Source: Actinoplanes sp. N902-109
GTDB lineage: Bacteria > Actinomycetota > Actinomycetes > Mycobacteriales > Micromonosporaceae
Assembly (NCBI RefSeq): GCF_000389965.1
Contig: NC_021191.1
Location: 1,737,501-1,801,500 of the forward strand
Direction of reading: 5' to 3'
Length of the DNA stretch: 64,000 nt
Shown one piece after another: positions 8,205-17,877 of the stretch. The notes beneath the pieces were generated by a model. That model made no database searches, was not told where the DNA came from, and saw nothing but the letters and a program-made list of their open reading frames with translations. Both the position numbers and the translations under genes were made by a program. The first letter of the stretch is position 1. Every line of letters starts with the position of its first letter.

Positions 8205-8672
8205 ATGACCCCCCTCGAAACAGCTACTCCTACTCCGCACCGCAAGCGAAGTCCGCTTCCCTGGGTGCTGCTCGCCGTGTTCGTGGTCGCCCTCGGCGTG
8301 GTGCTCGTGCCACGCCTGCTCAACGGCAACGACTCGAACACGCCGGCCCCGGTGGCCGACGCCCACGCCGATCCACTGGCCACCGCGGTGGAGAAGTGCG
8401 ATCCGGCCAAGGCCGGCATGCAGCTCTCCGACAGCAACAAGAAGTTGACCATCAACGGCGCCGGCATCGGTGCCAACTACTCCGCCGGGCTGGACGAGGA
8501 CGCACTGAACTGCGCCTTCGACACGCTCGGCGTCCCCGGGGCGCTCAGCGACCGGATGTCCAGCACGGTCGAGGCCGACGGCCGCCTCGAAGGTGAGTGG
8601 CCCGGCTACTCGGTGACCTGGACCAACAGCAAGGCCAAGGGCCTCGACATGGTGGTCACGGCCACCGAGTAG
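8205..8672 (+). CDS. Membrane-anchored secreted protein of unknown function
   Basis: 155 residues from ATG 8205, with CCAAGGA at good spacing. A short basic cytoplasmic end (HRKRSPLPW) leads into one membrane segment at about residues 20-40 (LLAVFVVALGVVLVPRLL). The outer part of about 110 residues has two cysteines (KCDP, NCAF) that could form a disulphide, and a GYSVTW motif. No family was recognised. It is convergent with the GH3 gene, the stops being 15 bp apart. Confidence 0.75.
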   Translation: MTPLETATPTPHRKRSPLPWVLLAVFVVALGVVLVPRLLNGNDSNTPAPVADAHADPLATAVEKCDPAKAGMQLSDSNKKLTINGAGIGANYSAGLDEDALNCAFDTLGVPGALSDRMSSTVEADGRLEGEWPGYSVTWTNSKAKGLDMVVTATE

Positions 8673-8687
8673 GACCTCGCCGCGCCC

Positions 8688-11087
8688 TCAGAGCGTCAGG
8701 GTCGCGGTCAGGCGTGGATCGTCGAGGGCGTGCGCGGCCGTTACCGCGTACGTCCCCGGCACTGTGTGCCAGCCCTCGTCCCAGACCTGCCAGGTGCGCT
8801 CGGGCAGCGGGATCCGCACCGTGACGCTCTCCCCCGGATGGGCCTCGACCGGGGCGAACCCGGCCAGCCAGCGCGACGGGCGCTGGGGCACCACGCCGCC
8901 GGGGCCGACCCCCACGGGCGCCTCGCCGGACGGGCCGGCGTAGATCTGCACCACCTCACGCCCCGTACGGGCACCGGTGTTCGCCAGCGTGACGACGGCT
9001 TCCGTGGCGGTCACCGTCAGCGACTCGTACTCCCAGGTCGTGTAGCCCAGGCCGTGCCCGAACGCGTACAGCGGCGGCGTACCGACCAGGTCCCAGGCGC
9101 GATAACCCAGGAACACCCCCTCGTCGTACGAGAGCACGCCGTCGCGCGGCCGCACCGCGTAGATCGGGCAGTCCTGCTCGCGGCGCGGCCAGGTGGTCGG
9201 CAGCCGGCCACCGGGTTCGCGCACGCCGAGCAGCACCTCCGCCAGCGCCGCGCCGGCCTCCTGCCCGGGGAACCAGGTGAGCACGATGGCTGCCACGTCC
9301 TCGGCCCACGGCAGCAGCACCGGCGAGCCGGCGTTCACCACGACGATGGTGCGCGGGTTCACTGCCGCCACCCGTACGACAAGCTCGTCCTGCCGGCCCG
9401 GCAGCGACAGTGACGTGCGGTCGAAGCCCTCCGACTCGACCTGCTCGGTGGTGCCCACCACGACGATCGCGACATCCGACTCCCGGGCCAGTTCCTCGGC
9501 CTCGGCGAGCATCCCCTCGGCGGACACGCCGGGCGCCTGATGGCCCAGCGTCGCGGCGACCGTGTGCGCCAGACCCGGCTGGAGGTGCTGACGCAGCACC
9601 ACATCCACCGGTTCGCCCGCGGTCAGACGCACGATCGCCCGGTGCTCGCGCGGCGACAGCAGCAGGTCCGCGCGACCGGTGCCCGGCGGGTGCAGCGTCC
9701 CCGCGTACAGCTCGTGCTCGCCGACGCGCAGCTCGAACGAGCCGAACCCGGACACCGCGAACGTGTGCTCGCCGTCGGCCAGCGGGGTGAACGTGGTGCG
9801 CAGCTCCAGCCCGGTCACGTCGGCCGGGGCGACCCCGCCGGGCAGGTCGCCGATCCAGCGCACCGCCGCGGCCGGCACCTCGAACGCATGGTCCGCACCG
9901 AGCAGCGTCACCGTGGCCGGCTGGGCCAGCGCGGGCAGGAACGGGCGCGGGTCGGCCCCGACCGCGTGCGCGACGTCGACGCCGGGCAGCGCGCGCACGA
10001 TGCCTTCGAGCGGGGAGACGACATGCGGCGGGGTCACCTGGGCGCTGCCGCCGCCGAGCACCCGGGCGTCGGTGGCCAGCGCGCCGATCACCGCGACCCG
10101 GGTCAGCGCCGTGGCCTCCAGGGGCAGCGCGTAGTGCTCGTTGCGGGCGAGCACGAAGGAACGGGCGGCCACGTCATGCGCCACCGCGGCGCCGTCCATG
10201 GCGGGAACGTCCGGCGGGTTGTCCGGGCCGAGGGCGCCGACCCTGGTGGCGAGCAGCAGCACCCGCCGTACCTTGTCGTCGATCAGCTCCTCGGCGACCT
10301 TGCCGTCGCGGACGGCCTGGACCAGCTTCGGACCCCAGGGGTTCTCCAGCGCCGGCATCGCGATGTCGAGACCGCCCAGCGCCGCACCCACCGTGTCGCG
10401 AGCGGCCCGCCAGTCCGAGACGACCACCCCGTCGAAACCCCAGTCGTCCTTGAGAACGCCCTGCTGCAGCGGCCCGTTCGACGCCATCGGCAGCCCGTTG
10501 ACGCCGTTGTAGGCGCTCATCACGCCCCACGCGCCGGCCGCGACGATGCGCTCGAACGGCGCCAGATAGACCTCGCGCAGCGCCCGCTCGCCGATGCGCA
10601 CGTCCACGGTCATCCGCTCGGTCTCGAAGTCGTTGCCCACCAGGTGCTTCACGGTCGTGGCGACGCCGTGCTCCTGCACCCCGGTGACGAACCCGGCACC
10701 GATCTCGCCGGACAGGAACGGATCCTCGGAGTAGCACTCGAAGTGCCGCCCGCCCAGCGGGGTGCGCTGCAGGTTCACCGTCGGGCCGAGCAGCACGTGC
10801 ACGCCCTTACGGCGCGACTCCTGGCCGAGCAGCCGGCCCGCCGCCCGGGCCAGCGCGGGATCCCAGGTCGTGGCCAGCGCGGTGGGGGAGGGCAGCGCGA
10901 TCGAGGGGTCCTCGGGTGCCCAGCCGGTGCCGCGCACGCCGATCGGGCCGTCCGACATGACCACCGAGCGCAGCCCGATCCGCGGGATCGCGGGCAACGA
11001 CCAGAAGTCCTGGCCGCCCAGCAGCGACACCTTCTCCTCCAGCGTCAGCTGCTTGACCAAGCCGTCCATGGAAGCGTTCCCATTCAT
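8688..11087 (-). CDS. Glycoside hydrolase family 3 beta-glycosidase with PA14-like insert
   Basis: 799 residues. The N-terminal TIM barrel carries MSDGPIGVRG, KHLVGNDFE and the nucleophile Asp225 in VVVSDW. A second alpha/beta domain holds VIGALATDARVLGGGSAQ, then a PA14-like insert (about 380-510), and the C-terminal fibronectin-III-like domain ends the protein. No signal peptide is seen, so it probably acts in the cytoplasm on imported beta-linked oligosaccharides. The start at 11087 is supported by a TAAGAT hexamer 6 nt upstream, suggesting a leaderless mRNA. A CebR-like palindrome covers codons 2-7, predicting sugar-dependent repression. ATG 11069 is an alternative start. Confidence 0.93.
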   Translation of the reverse strand: MNGNASMDGLVKQLTLEEKVSLLGGQDFWSLPAIPRIGLRSVVMSDGPIGVRGTGWAPEDPSIALPSPTALATTWDPALARAAGRLLGQESRRKGVHVLLGPTVNLQRTPLGGRHFECYSEDPFLSGEIGAGFVTGVQEHGVATTVKHLVGNDFETERMTVDVRIGERALREVYLAPFERIVAAGAWGVMSAYNGVNGLPMASNGPLQQGVLKDDWGFDGVVVSDWRAARDTVGAALGGLDIAMPALENPWGPKLVQAVRDGKVAEELIDDKVRRVLLLATRVGALGPDNPPDVPAMDGAAVAHDVAARSFVLARNEHYALPLEATALTRVAVIGALATDARVLGGGSAQVTPPHVVSPLEGIVRALPGVDVAHAVGADPRPFLPALAQPATVTLLGADHAFEVPAAAVRWIGDLPGGVAPADVTGLELRTTFTPLADGEHTFAVSGFGSFELRVGEHELYAGTLHPPGTGRADLLLSPREHRAIVRLTAGEPVDVVLRQHLQPGLAHTVAATLGHQAPGVSAEGMLAEAEELARESDVAIVVVGTTEQVESEGFDRTSLSLPGRQDELVVRVAAVNPRTIVVVNAGSPVLLPWAEDVAAIVLTWFPGQEAGAALAEVLLGVREPGGRLPTTWPRREQDCPIYAVRPRDGVLSYDEGVFLGYRAWDLVGTPPLYAFGHGLGYTTWEYESLTVTATEAVVTLANTGARTGREVVQIYAGPSGEAPVGVGPGGVVPQRPSRWLAGFAPVEAHPGESVTVRIPLPERTWQVWDEGWHTVPGTYAVTAAHALDDPRLTATLTL
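11069..11082. promoter_or_regulatory. LacI-family (CebR-like) operator at the GH3 start
   Basis: Read on the minus strand the site is TGGGAACGCTTCCA, differing at two positions from the Streptomyces CebR cellobiose operator TGGGAGCGCTCCCA. It overlaps codons 2-7 of the GH3 gene, just downstream of the predicted transcription start. No LacI-type regulator is encoded in the window. Confidence 0.65.
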
Positions 11088-11096
11088 GAGGCGATC

Positions 11097-11846
11097 TTAC
11101 GTACGCAGATACGACGCGCCGTTCAGGTCGAGGATCGAGCCGCTCGCCCACTGCGCGTCCGGCGAGGCCAGCCAGTGCACCGCAGCCGCGATCTCGGCCG
11201 GCTGACCCACCCGGTGGAACGGGCTCTGCGCCAGGACCGACTCGTCCAGGTGCGCCGCCGCCATCTCCGTCTCGACAAAACCCGGGGCAACCGCCGCGAC
11301 CCCGATCCCGTACGGCGCCAGAGCGACCGCCAGCGACTGCCCCATCGCGTTCAGGGCTGCCTTGCTCGACCCGTACGCCGGCTGCCCGGGCTCACCCCGG
11401 AAGGCGCCCCGCGACGACACGTTGATGATCCGCCCGCCCCGCTCGCGCATGTACTGGGCCGCGGCCCACGCCGCGTTCGCCGCCCCGAACAGGTTGACCT
11501 CGAACGTACGCCGCCACACCGCCTGCCACTCCTCGTAAGAAGTGCCGAAGACGGGGTGCGGGGGATCGGCCGGCCCGTACCTGCCGGCGTTGTTGACCAG
11601 GACGTCGATGCCACCGAGCGCCTGCGCCGCCGCATCCACCATCGCGCGCACCGCGACCGGGTCGCCCATGTCCGCCCGCACCACCACGTGCCCCTCGCCG
11701 GCCAGCGCCGCCCGCACCTTCTCCGCCTCCGCGGCCGAGTCGCGATGATGCACCGCCACCCGGTCACCACCCGCGGCGAACCGCTCCGCGACCGCCCGCC
11801 CGATCCCGCGTGAGGACCCCGTCACCAGCACCGCCCGACCTGTCAT
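11097..11846 (-). CDS. Short-chain dehydrogenase/reductase
   Basis: 249 residues of the classical SDR type (FabG-like). It has the TGSSRGIG cofactor motif at residues 9-16, ADMGD, NNAG, the catalytic Ser in INVSS, and YGSSK for Tyr/Lys. HHRDS after beta-strand 2 favours NADP(H). The substrate is unknown. It ends 9 bp upstream of the GH3 start on the same strand but has its own promoter and TAGGCT hexamer 6 nt before the ATG, while GH3 also has one, so co-transcription is not certain. It is divergent from the serine hydrolase, with only 22 bp between starts. Confidence 0.93.
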   Translation of the reverse strand: MTGRAVLVTGSSRGIGRAVAERFAAGGDRVAVHHRDSAAEAEKVRAALAGEGHVVVRADMGDPVAVRAMVDAAAQALGGIDVLVNNAGRYGPADPPHPVFGTSYEEWQAVWRRTFEVNLFGAANAAWAAAQYMRERGGRIINVSSRGAFRGEPGQPAYGSSKAALNAMGQSLAVALAPYGIGVAAVAPGFVETEMAAAHLDESVLAQSPFHRVGQPAEIAAAVHWLASPDAQWASGSILDLNGASYLRT

Positions 11847-11852
11847 GGGATC

Positions 11853-11862
11853 AGCCTAGGAT
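11853..11862. promoter_or_regulatory. Overlapping divergent -10 elements
   Basis: The 10 bp AGCCTAGGAT contains a minus-strand hexamer TAGGCT (11853-11858), 6 nt before the SDR ATG, and a plus-strand TAGGAT (11857-11862), 6 nt before the hydrolase GTG. Both fit leaderless promoters, and they overlap by 2 bp. Confidence 0.6.
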
Positions 11863-11868
11863 CTCCTG

Positions 11869-13245
11869 GTGACCACAGCTCAGCAGCGCCTGGAACGGGC
11901 CGCCCGCAAGGCCCAGTCCGACGGCCGCATCCCGGCCCTGTCCGTGGCGGTGCACCGCGCCGACCGGGAGCCGTGGACGTTCACCATCGGTGACTCCGGC
12001 AACCCCGGGCACCCCCTGGACGCCGGCAGCCGCTTCCGGATCGGCTCGGTGACCAAGACGCTCACCGCCGTGCTGGTGCTGCAGGCACGCGACGAGGGCC
12101 TGCTCGACCTCGACGACCCGGTCTCGGCCCACCTCGACGTGCCCGCGCACGGCGACGCCACGATCCGCCGGCTGCTCTCGCACACCGCCGGGTTCCAGCG
12201 CGAGCCGCACGGCGACGTGTGGGACGTGCTGATCGCCCCGGACGACCGGCAGCTGCTCGCCGACCTGGAACGGGTCGAACGGGTGCTGCCCAACGCCCGC
12301 CGGTTCCACTACTCCAACCTCGGCCTGGCGGTGCTCGGCCAGCTCGTCGCCCGGCTGCGCGGTACCACCTGGGCCGCGGCACTCCGCAAGCACGTGCTGC
12401 AACCGCTCGGACTGAACAGCACCACGGTCGAGCCCACCGCCGACGCGGCGGTCGGCTACCTGGTCGATGCCTACTCCGACGCCGCCCGCCCGGAACCGCA
12501 GCTCGACCTCGGCGGGGCCGCCCCGGCCGCGCAGCTCTGGAGCACCGCCGCCGACATGGCCCGCTGGGCGGCCTTCCTGGCCGGCCCCGAGATCGTCGAC
12601 CCGCGCGGCACCGTCCTGGCCGCCGCCACCCTCGACGAGATGCGCTGGCCGCTCACCACCACCGACGAGACCATCTGGACCGGCGGGTTCGGCCTCGGGC
12701 TCATCCTCGCCCCGCAGGGCAAACGGATCATGCACGTGGGCCACGACGGCGCCATGCCCGGCTTCCTCGCCGGTGTCTACGGCCGCCGCGGCGGGGAGGG
12801 CAACCCGGGTGCGCTCGGCGCCGCGGTGCTCGGCTCCTCCGGCACCGCCGGCGAGGTCAACGAGCTCGTGCACGACCTGCTGCGGATCGCGGTCGAGGAG
12901 GACCCGGCCGACATCCAGCCCTGGCGCCCCGGCCCGGCCGCCCCGCCGCAGTACCGCAGCATCCTCGGCCCGTGGTGGGGCGAGGGCTTCCAGCACGTCT
13001 TCTCCTGGCACGACGGCGCCCTGCAGGCCCGCGGCGCCGAGGCCCCGGTGGACCGCCCGCCCGCCGTCTTCCGCCCGCTGCCGGACAACCCCGACATCTT
13101 CCGTACGGTGTCCGGCCGCGAAGCCGGCGAACTGCTCCGGCTGACCCGCGACGAGAAAGGCACGGTGGTCCGCATGCACTGGGCCACCTACCGCTTCACC
13201 CGCGCCCAGGAGACCTTCGACAACATCCCCGTCTCCGAGGGCTGA
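11869..13245 (+). CDS. Serine hydrolase, class C beta-lactamase/D-alanyl carboxypeptidase fold
   Basis: 458 residues from GTG 11869. The catalytic SxxK is SVTK (about residue 65), the YxN motif is YSN in HYSNLGLAVLG (about 145), and a HVGHDG motif replaces KTG near 290. No signal peptide is visible, so it is likely cytoplasmic, unlike secreted beta-lactamases. The family includes esterases, DD-peptidases and amidohydrolases; the substrate cannot be assigned. The C-terminal 140 residues form an extra domain seen in this subgroup. The start is leaderless-like (TAGGAT, 6 nt). Confidence 0.9.
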   Translation: MTTAQQRLERAARKAQSDGRIPALSVAVHRADREPWTFTIGDSGNPGHPLDAGSRFRIGSVTKTLTAVLVLQARDEGLLDLDDPVSAHLDVPAHGDATIRRLLSHTAGFQREPHGDVWDVLIAPDDRQLLADLERVERVLPNARRFHYSNLGLAVLGQLVARLRGTTWAAALRKHVLQPLGLNSTTVEPTADAAVGYLVDAYSDAARPEPQLDLGGAAPAAQLWSTAADMARWAAFLAGPEIVDPRGTVLAAATLDEMRWPLTTTDETIWTGGFGLGLILAPQGKRIMHVGHDGAMPGFLAGVYGRRGGEGNPGALGAAVLGSSGTAGEVNELVHDLLRIAVEEDPADIQPWRPGPAAPPQYRSILGPWWGEGFQHVFSWHDGALQARGAEAPVDRPPAVFRPLPDNPDIFRTVSGREAGELLRLTRDEKGTVVRMHWATYRFTRAQETFDNIPVSEG

Positions 13246-13439
13246 GGCCCTCCGCGAGCCGGCGCCGTCGCGGGAACCGCCGCCCCGGGGAGAGCCGCGC
13301 CACAGCCGGACCGAAACGGACGACAATGGCCTCGGCGGCGCGGTACGTGAGCGGATACGATGGCACGATCCAATGCGGGATGAGACCCGCTCTGGCACGA
13401 GACAGGGAAGCAGGTGGCACAGGCCGTACGGCCGCCCCT

Positions 13440-15572
<2,133 letters not shown>

Positions 15573-15663
15573 CCGGCAGATGACGAACAACGCGGCCCGG
15601 ACCGGCGCTCAGCCGGGCCGGGCCGTGCCACCAGACCAACGGAATCAGGGGTAGCGCACCAAC

Positions 15664-16137
15664 ATGTCCATCGAGATCGCCAACGAGTCGGGAGTCGAGG
15701 TCGACACCGACGCGATTCTCGCGGTGGCCCGGCACGCGCTCGAGGAGATGGGGGTCAACCCGCTCGCCGAGCTGTCGATCCTGCTCGTCGACATCGACTA
15801 CATGACCGAGCTCAACCACCGGTGGATGGGCAGCGACGGCCCCACCGACGTGCTCGCGTTCCCGATGGACGAGGGCAGTGTCGACCACGGGCCCGGCGAG
15901 TCCGGCGCCGGGGAGCCCGCGCTGCTGGGTGACATCGTGCTCGCGCCCGAGGTGGCGGCCAAGCAGGCGGTCGCGGCCAACCACACCTCCGCCGACGAGC
16001 TGCACCTGCTCACCGTGCACGGCGTGTTGCACCTGCTGGGCTACGACCACGCCGAGCCGGATGAGGAGCGCGAGATGTTCGCCCTGCAGGCGCGGTTGCT
16101 GCAGAGCTGGCGCTCCGGGCGGCGGACCGGCGGCTGA
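15664..16137 (+). CDS. ybeY: Endoribonuclease YbeY (rRNA maturation)
   Basis: 157 residues. The zinc site HGVLHLLGYDH (about 119-129) is the diagnostic UPF0054 motif, and VDIDYMTELNHRWMG..PTDVLAFPMDE precedes it. YbeY takes part in 16S rRNA 3' maturation and ribosome quality control. It follows phoH after 91 bp, as in mycobacteria, and precedes the CNNM gene by 5 bp, consistent with one operon. A short Gly/Glu-rich insert at about 75-85 (GPGESGAGEP) is a minor lineage feature. Confidence 0.96.
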   Translation: MSIEIANESGVEVDTDAILAVARHALEEMGVNPLAELSILLVDIDYMTELNHRWMGSDGPTDVLAFPMDEGSVDHGPGESGAGEPALLGDIVLAPEVAAKQAVAANHTSADELHLLTVHGVLHLLGYDHAEPDEEREMFALQARLLQSWRSGRRTGG

Positions 16138-16142
16138 GCGCG

Positions 16143-17513
16143 ATGGACCCGTCCGCACCGCTGGCCCAGGGGGCGGCCGCCGGGCTGCCCGACCTCCAGT
16201 TGATCGGGTACGCCGTCGTGCTGGTGTTGCTGGCCGGGCTGGCCTCGATGACCGACGCCGCGCTGGCCACGGTGTCCTCGGCGCGCGCCGCCGAGATGGA
16301 ACGTGAGGGTCAGCGCGGTGCCGCCGCGCTGGCCGCGGTGGCCGGGGATGTCGTCCGGCACCTCAATTTGCTCCTGTTGCTGCGGCTGCTCTGCGAGCTG
16401 ACCGCGACCACGCTGGTGGCGCTGGTCGCGGTGGACAGCTGGGGGGTCGGGTGGCGGGCCGCGCTGGTCACCGCCGGCGCTATGACGCTGGTCAGCTTTG
16501 TGGTGGTCGGGGTCGCCCCGCGCACGGTCGGCCGGCAACATGCGTATGCGGTCGGCAAGGCGACAGCTCCGCTCGTACGGTGGATCGGCCGGGTGCTGAA
16601 CCCGCTCGCCTCGCTGCTGATCCTGATCGGTAACGCGGTCACACCGGGCAAGGGTTTCCCGGAGGGCCCGTTCGGCAGCCAGGTCGAGCTGCGTGAGCTG
16701 GTCGACCTGGCCGAGCAGCGCGGTGTGGTGGAGCACGGCGAGCGCGAGATGATCCACTCGGTCTTCGCGCTGGGTGACACGATCGCCCGCGAGGTGATGG
16801 TGCCGCGCACCGAGATGGTGTGGATCGAGGCGCCCAAGACGCTGCAGCAGGCGTTGTTCCTGTTCCTGCGCTCGGGTTTCTCCCGCATCCCGGTGATCGG
16901 CGAGAGCGTCGACGACGTGCTGGGCGTGCTCTACCTCAAGGACGTGGTGCGGCGCACGCAGAACGGTGACCCGGCGGCCTCGGCGGTCGCGGTGGCCGAG
17001 CTGATGCGCTCGGCGACCTTCGTGCCCGAGTCCAAGCCGGTCGACGACCTGCTGTCGGAGATGCAGGCGGCCCGCACCCACCTGGTGATCGTGGTCGACG
17101 AGTACGGTGGCACGGCCGGCCTGGTCACCATCGAGGACATCCTCGAGGAGATCGTCGGCGAGATCACCGACGAGTACGACGTCGAGCGCCCGCCGGTGGA
17201 ACACCTCGACGACGGTGCGGTGCGGGTCACCGCGCGGCTGCCGATCGAGGATCTCGGCGAGATCTTCGGCGTGGAGCTGCCCGCCGACGAGGTCGAGACT
17301 GTCGGTGGCCTGCTCGCCCAGACGCTGGGCCGGGTGCCGATCCCGGGTGCGACCGTCGACGTGGGCGGCCTGCACCTGATCGCGGAAGGCACCACCGGCC
17401 GCCGCAACCGGATCGACTCGGTGCTGGTGCGCCGGGCCGAACCGCCGGCCGCCGAACCCGGCGGCGACGAGAACCCCGACACCGAAGAAAGTAGACAGCA
17501 CGCCGATGCCTGA
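16143..17513 (+). CDS. CNNM/HlyC-CorC family membrane transporter
   Basis: 456 residues. Three to four membrane helices form the DUF21 (CNNM) domain over about 20-165. A CBS pair follows at about 215-345 (REVMVPRTEMVWIEA, SRIPVIGES.DDVLGVLYLKD, FVPESKPVDDLL..HLVIVVDEYGG), and then a CorC_HlyC domain (EIVGEITDEYD..) at the end. The family is linked to magnesium export or homeostasis. It was once annotated as hemolysin, which is not supported here. It overlaps the next gene by 8 bp. The position after ybeY matches M. tuberculosis Rv2366c. Confidence 0.93.
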   Translation: MDPSAPLAQGAAAGLPDLQLIGYAVVLVLLAGLASMTDAALATVSSARAAEMEREGQRGAAALAAVAGDVVRHLNLLLLLRLLCELTATTLVALVAVDSWGVGWRAALVTAGAMTLVSFVVVGVAPRTVGRQHAYAVGKATAPLVRWIGRVLNPLASLLILIGNAVTPGKGFPEGPFGSQVELRELVDLAEQRGVVEHGEREMIHSVFALGDTIAREVMVPRTEMVWIEAPKTLQQALFLFLRSGFSRIPVIGESVDDVLGVLYLKDVVRRTQNGDPAASAVAVAELMRSATFVPESKPVDDLLSEMQAARTHLVIVVDEYGGTAGLVTIEDILEEIVGEITDEYDVERPPVEHLDDGAVRVTARLPIEDLGEIFGVELPADEVETVGGLLAQTLGRVPIPGATVDVGGLHLIAEGTTGRRNRIDSVLVRRAEPPAAEPGGDENPDTEESRQHADA

Positions 17514-17877
17514 CCAGACCATTCCCGCCGGAACAGCCGACGCCGAGCTCACCGCGGAGGACGCCAAGCTGGTCACGCTGGCCCGCGGGGCGCGCGCCCG
17601 GGTGGGTGCGGCCGAGGGAGCATCGGTACGGGACCAGGACGGCCGCACCTACGCGGCGGCGACCGTGGCACTGCCCAGTCTCCAGGTGACCGCACTGCAG
17701 CTCGCGGTGGCCTCGGCGGTGGCGGCGGGGGCCACGTCCCTCGAAGCCGCGGCGGTGGTGACGGAGGTGGAGTCGCTGGACGGCCCGGGTCACGCCGCGG
17801 TGCGTGACCTTGGCGACCGGGCGCCGATCCACGTCGCCTCCCCGGACGGCACTCTGCGCGGCACGGTGACCCAGTGA
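17506..17877 (+). CDS. Cytidine deaminase-like protein lacking the catalytic zinc motifs
   Basis: 123 residues, start ATG 17506 overlapping the CNNM gene, stop overlapping era by 4 bp. The pattern LARGARARVGAAEGASVRDQDGRTYAAATVALPSLQVTALQLAVASAVAAGA resembles the cytidine deaminase fold core. However, there is no HAE or CAE and no PCxxC, so zinc-dependent deamination is not expected. It matches the position and size of M. tuberculosis Rv2365c. The role is unknown; conservation of position between CNNM and era suggests a link to that operon. Confidence 0.7.
   Translation: MPDQTIPAGTADAELTAEDAKLVTLARGARARVGAAEGASVRDQDGRTYAAATVALPSLQVTALQLAVASAVAAGATSLEAAAVVTEVESLDGPGHAAVRDLGDRAPIHVASPDGTLRGTVTQ

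Noticed and set aside
9540..11813. Very long plus-strand open frame opposite the GH3 and SDR genes
   Set aside because: It is the mirror frame of a strongly coding GC-rich region; the composition is Arg/Gln/Pro/His-rich with no domain, and the minus strand encodes two clear enzymes.
16143..17513. Hemolysin annotation
   Set aside because: The DUF21-CBS-CorC architecture is a CNNM-type ion transporter; the hemolysin name is historical.
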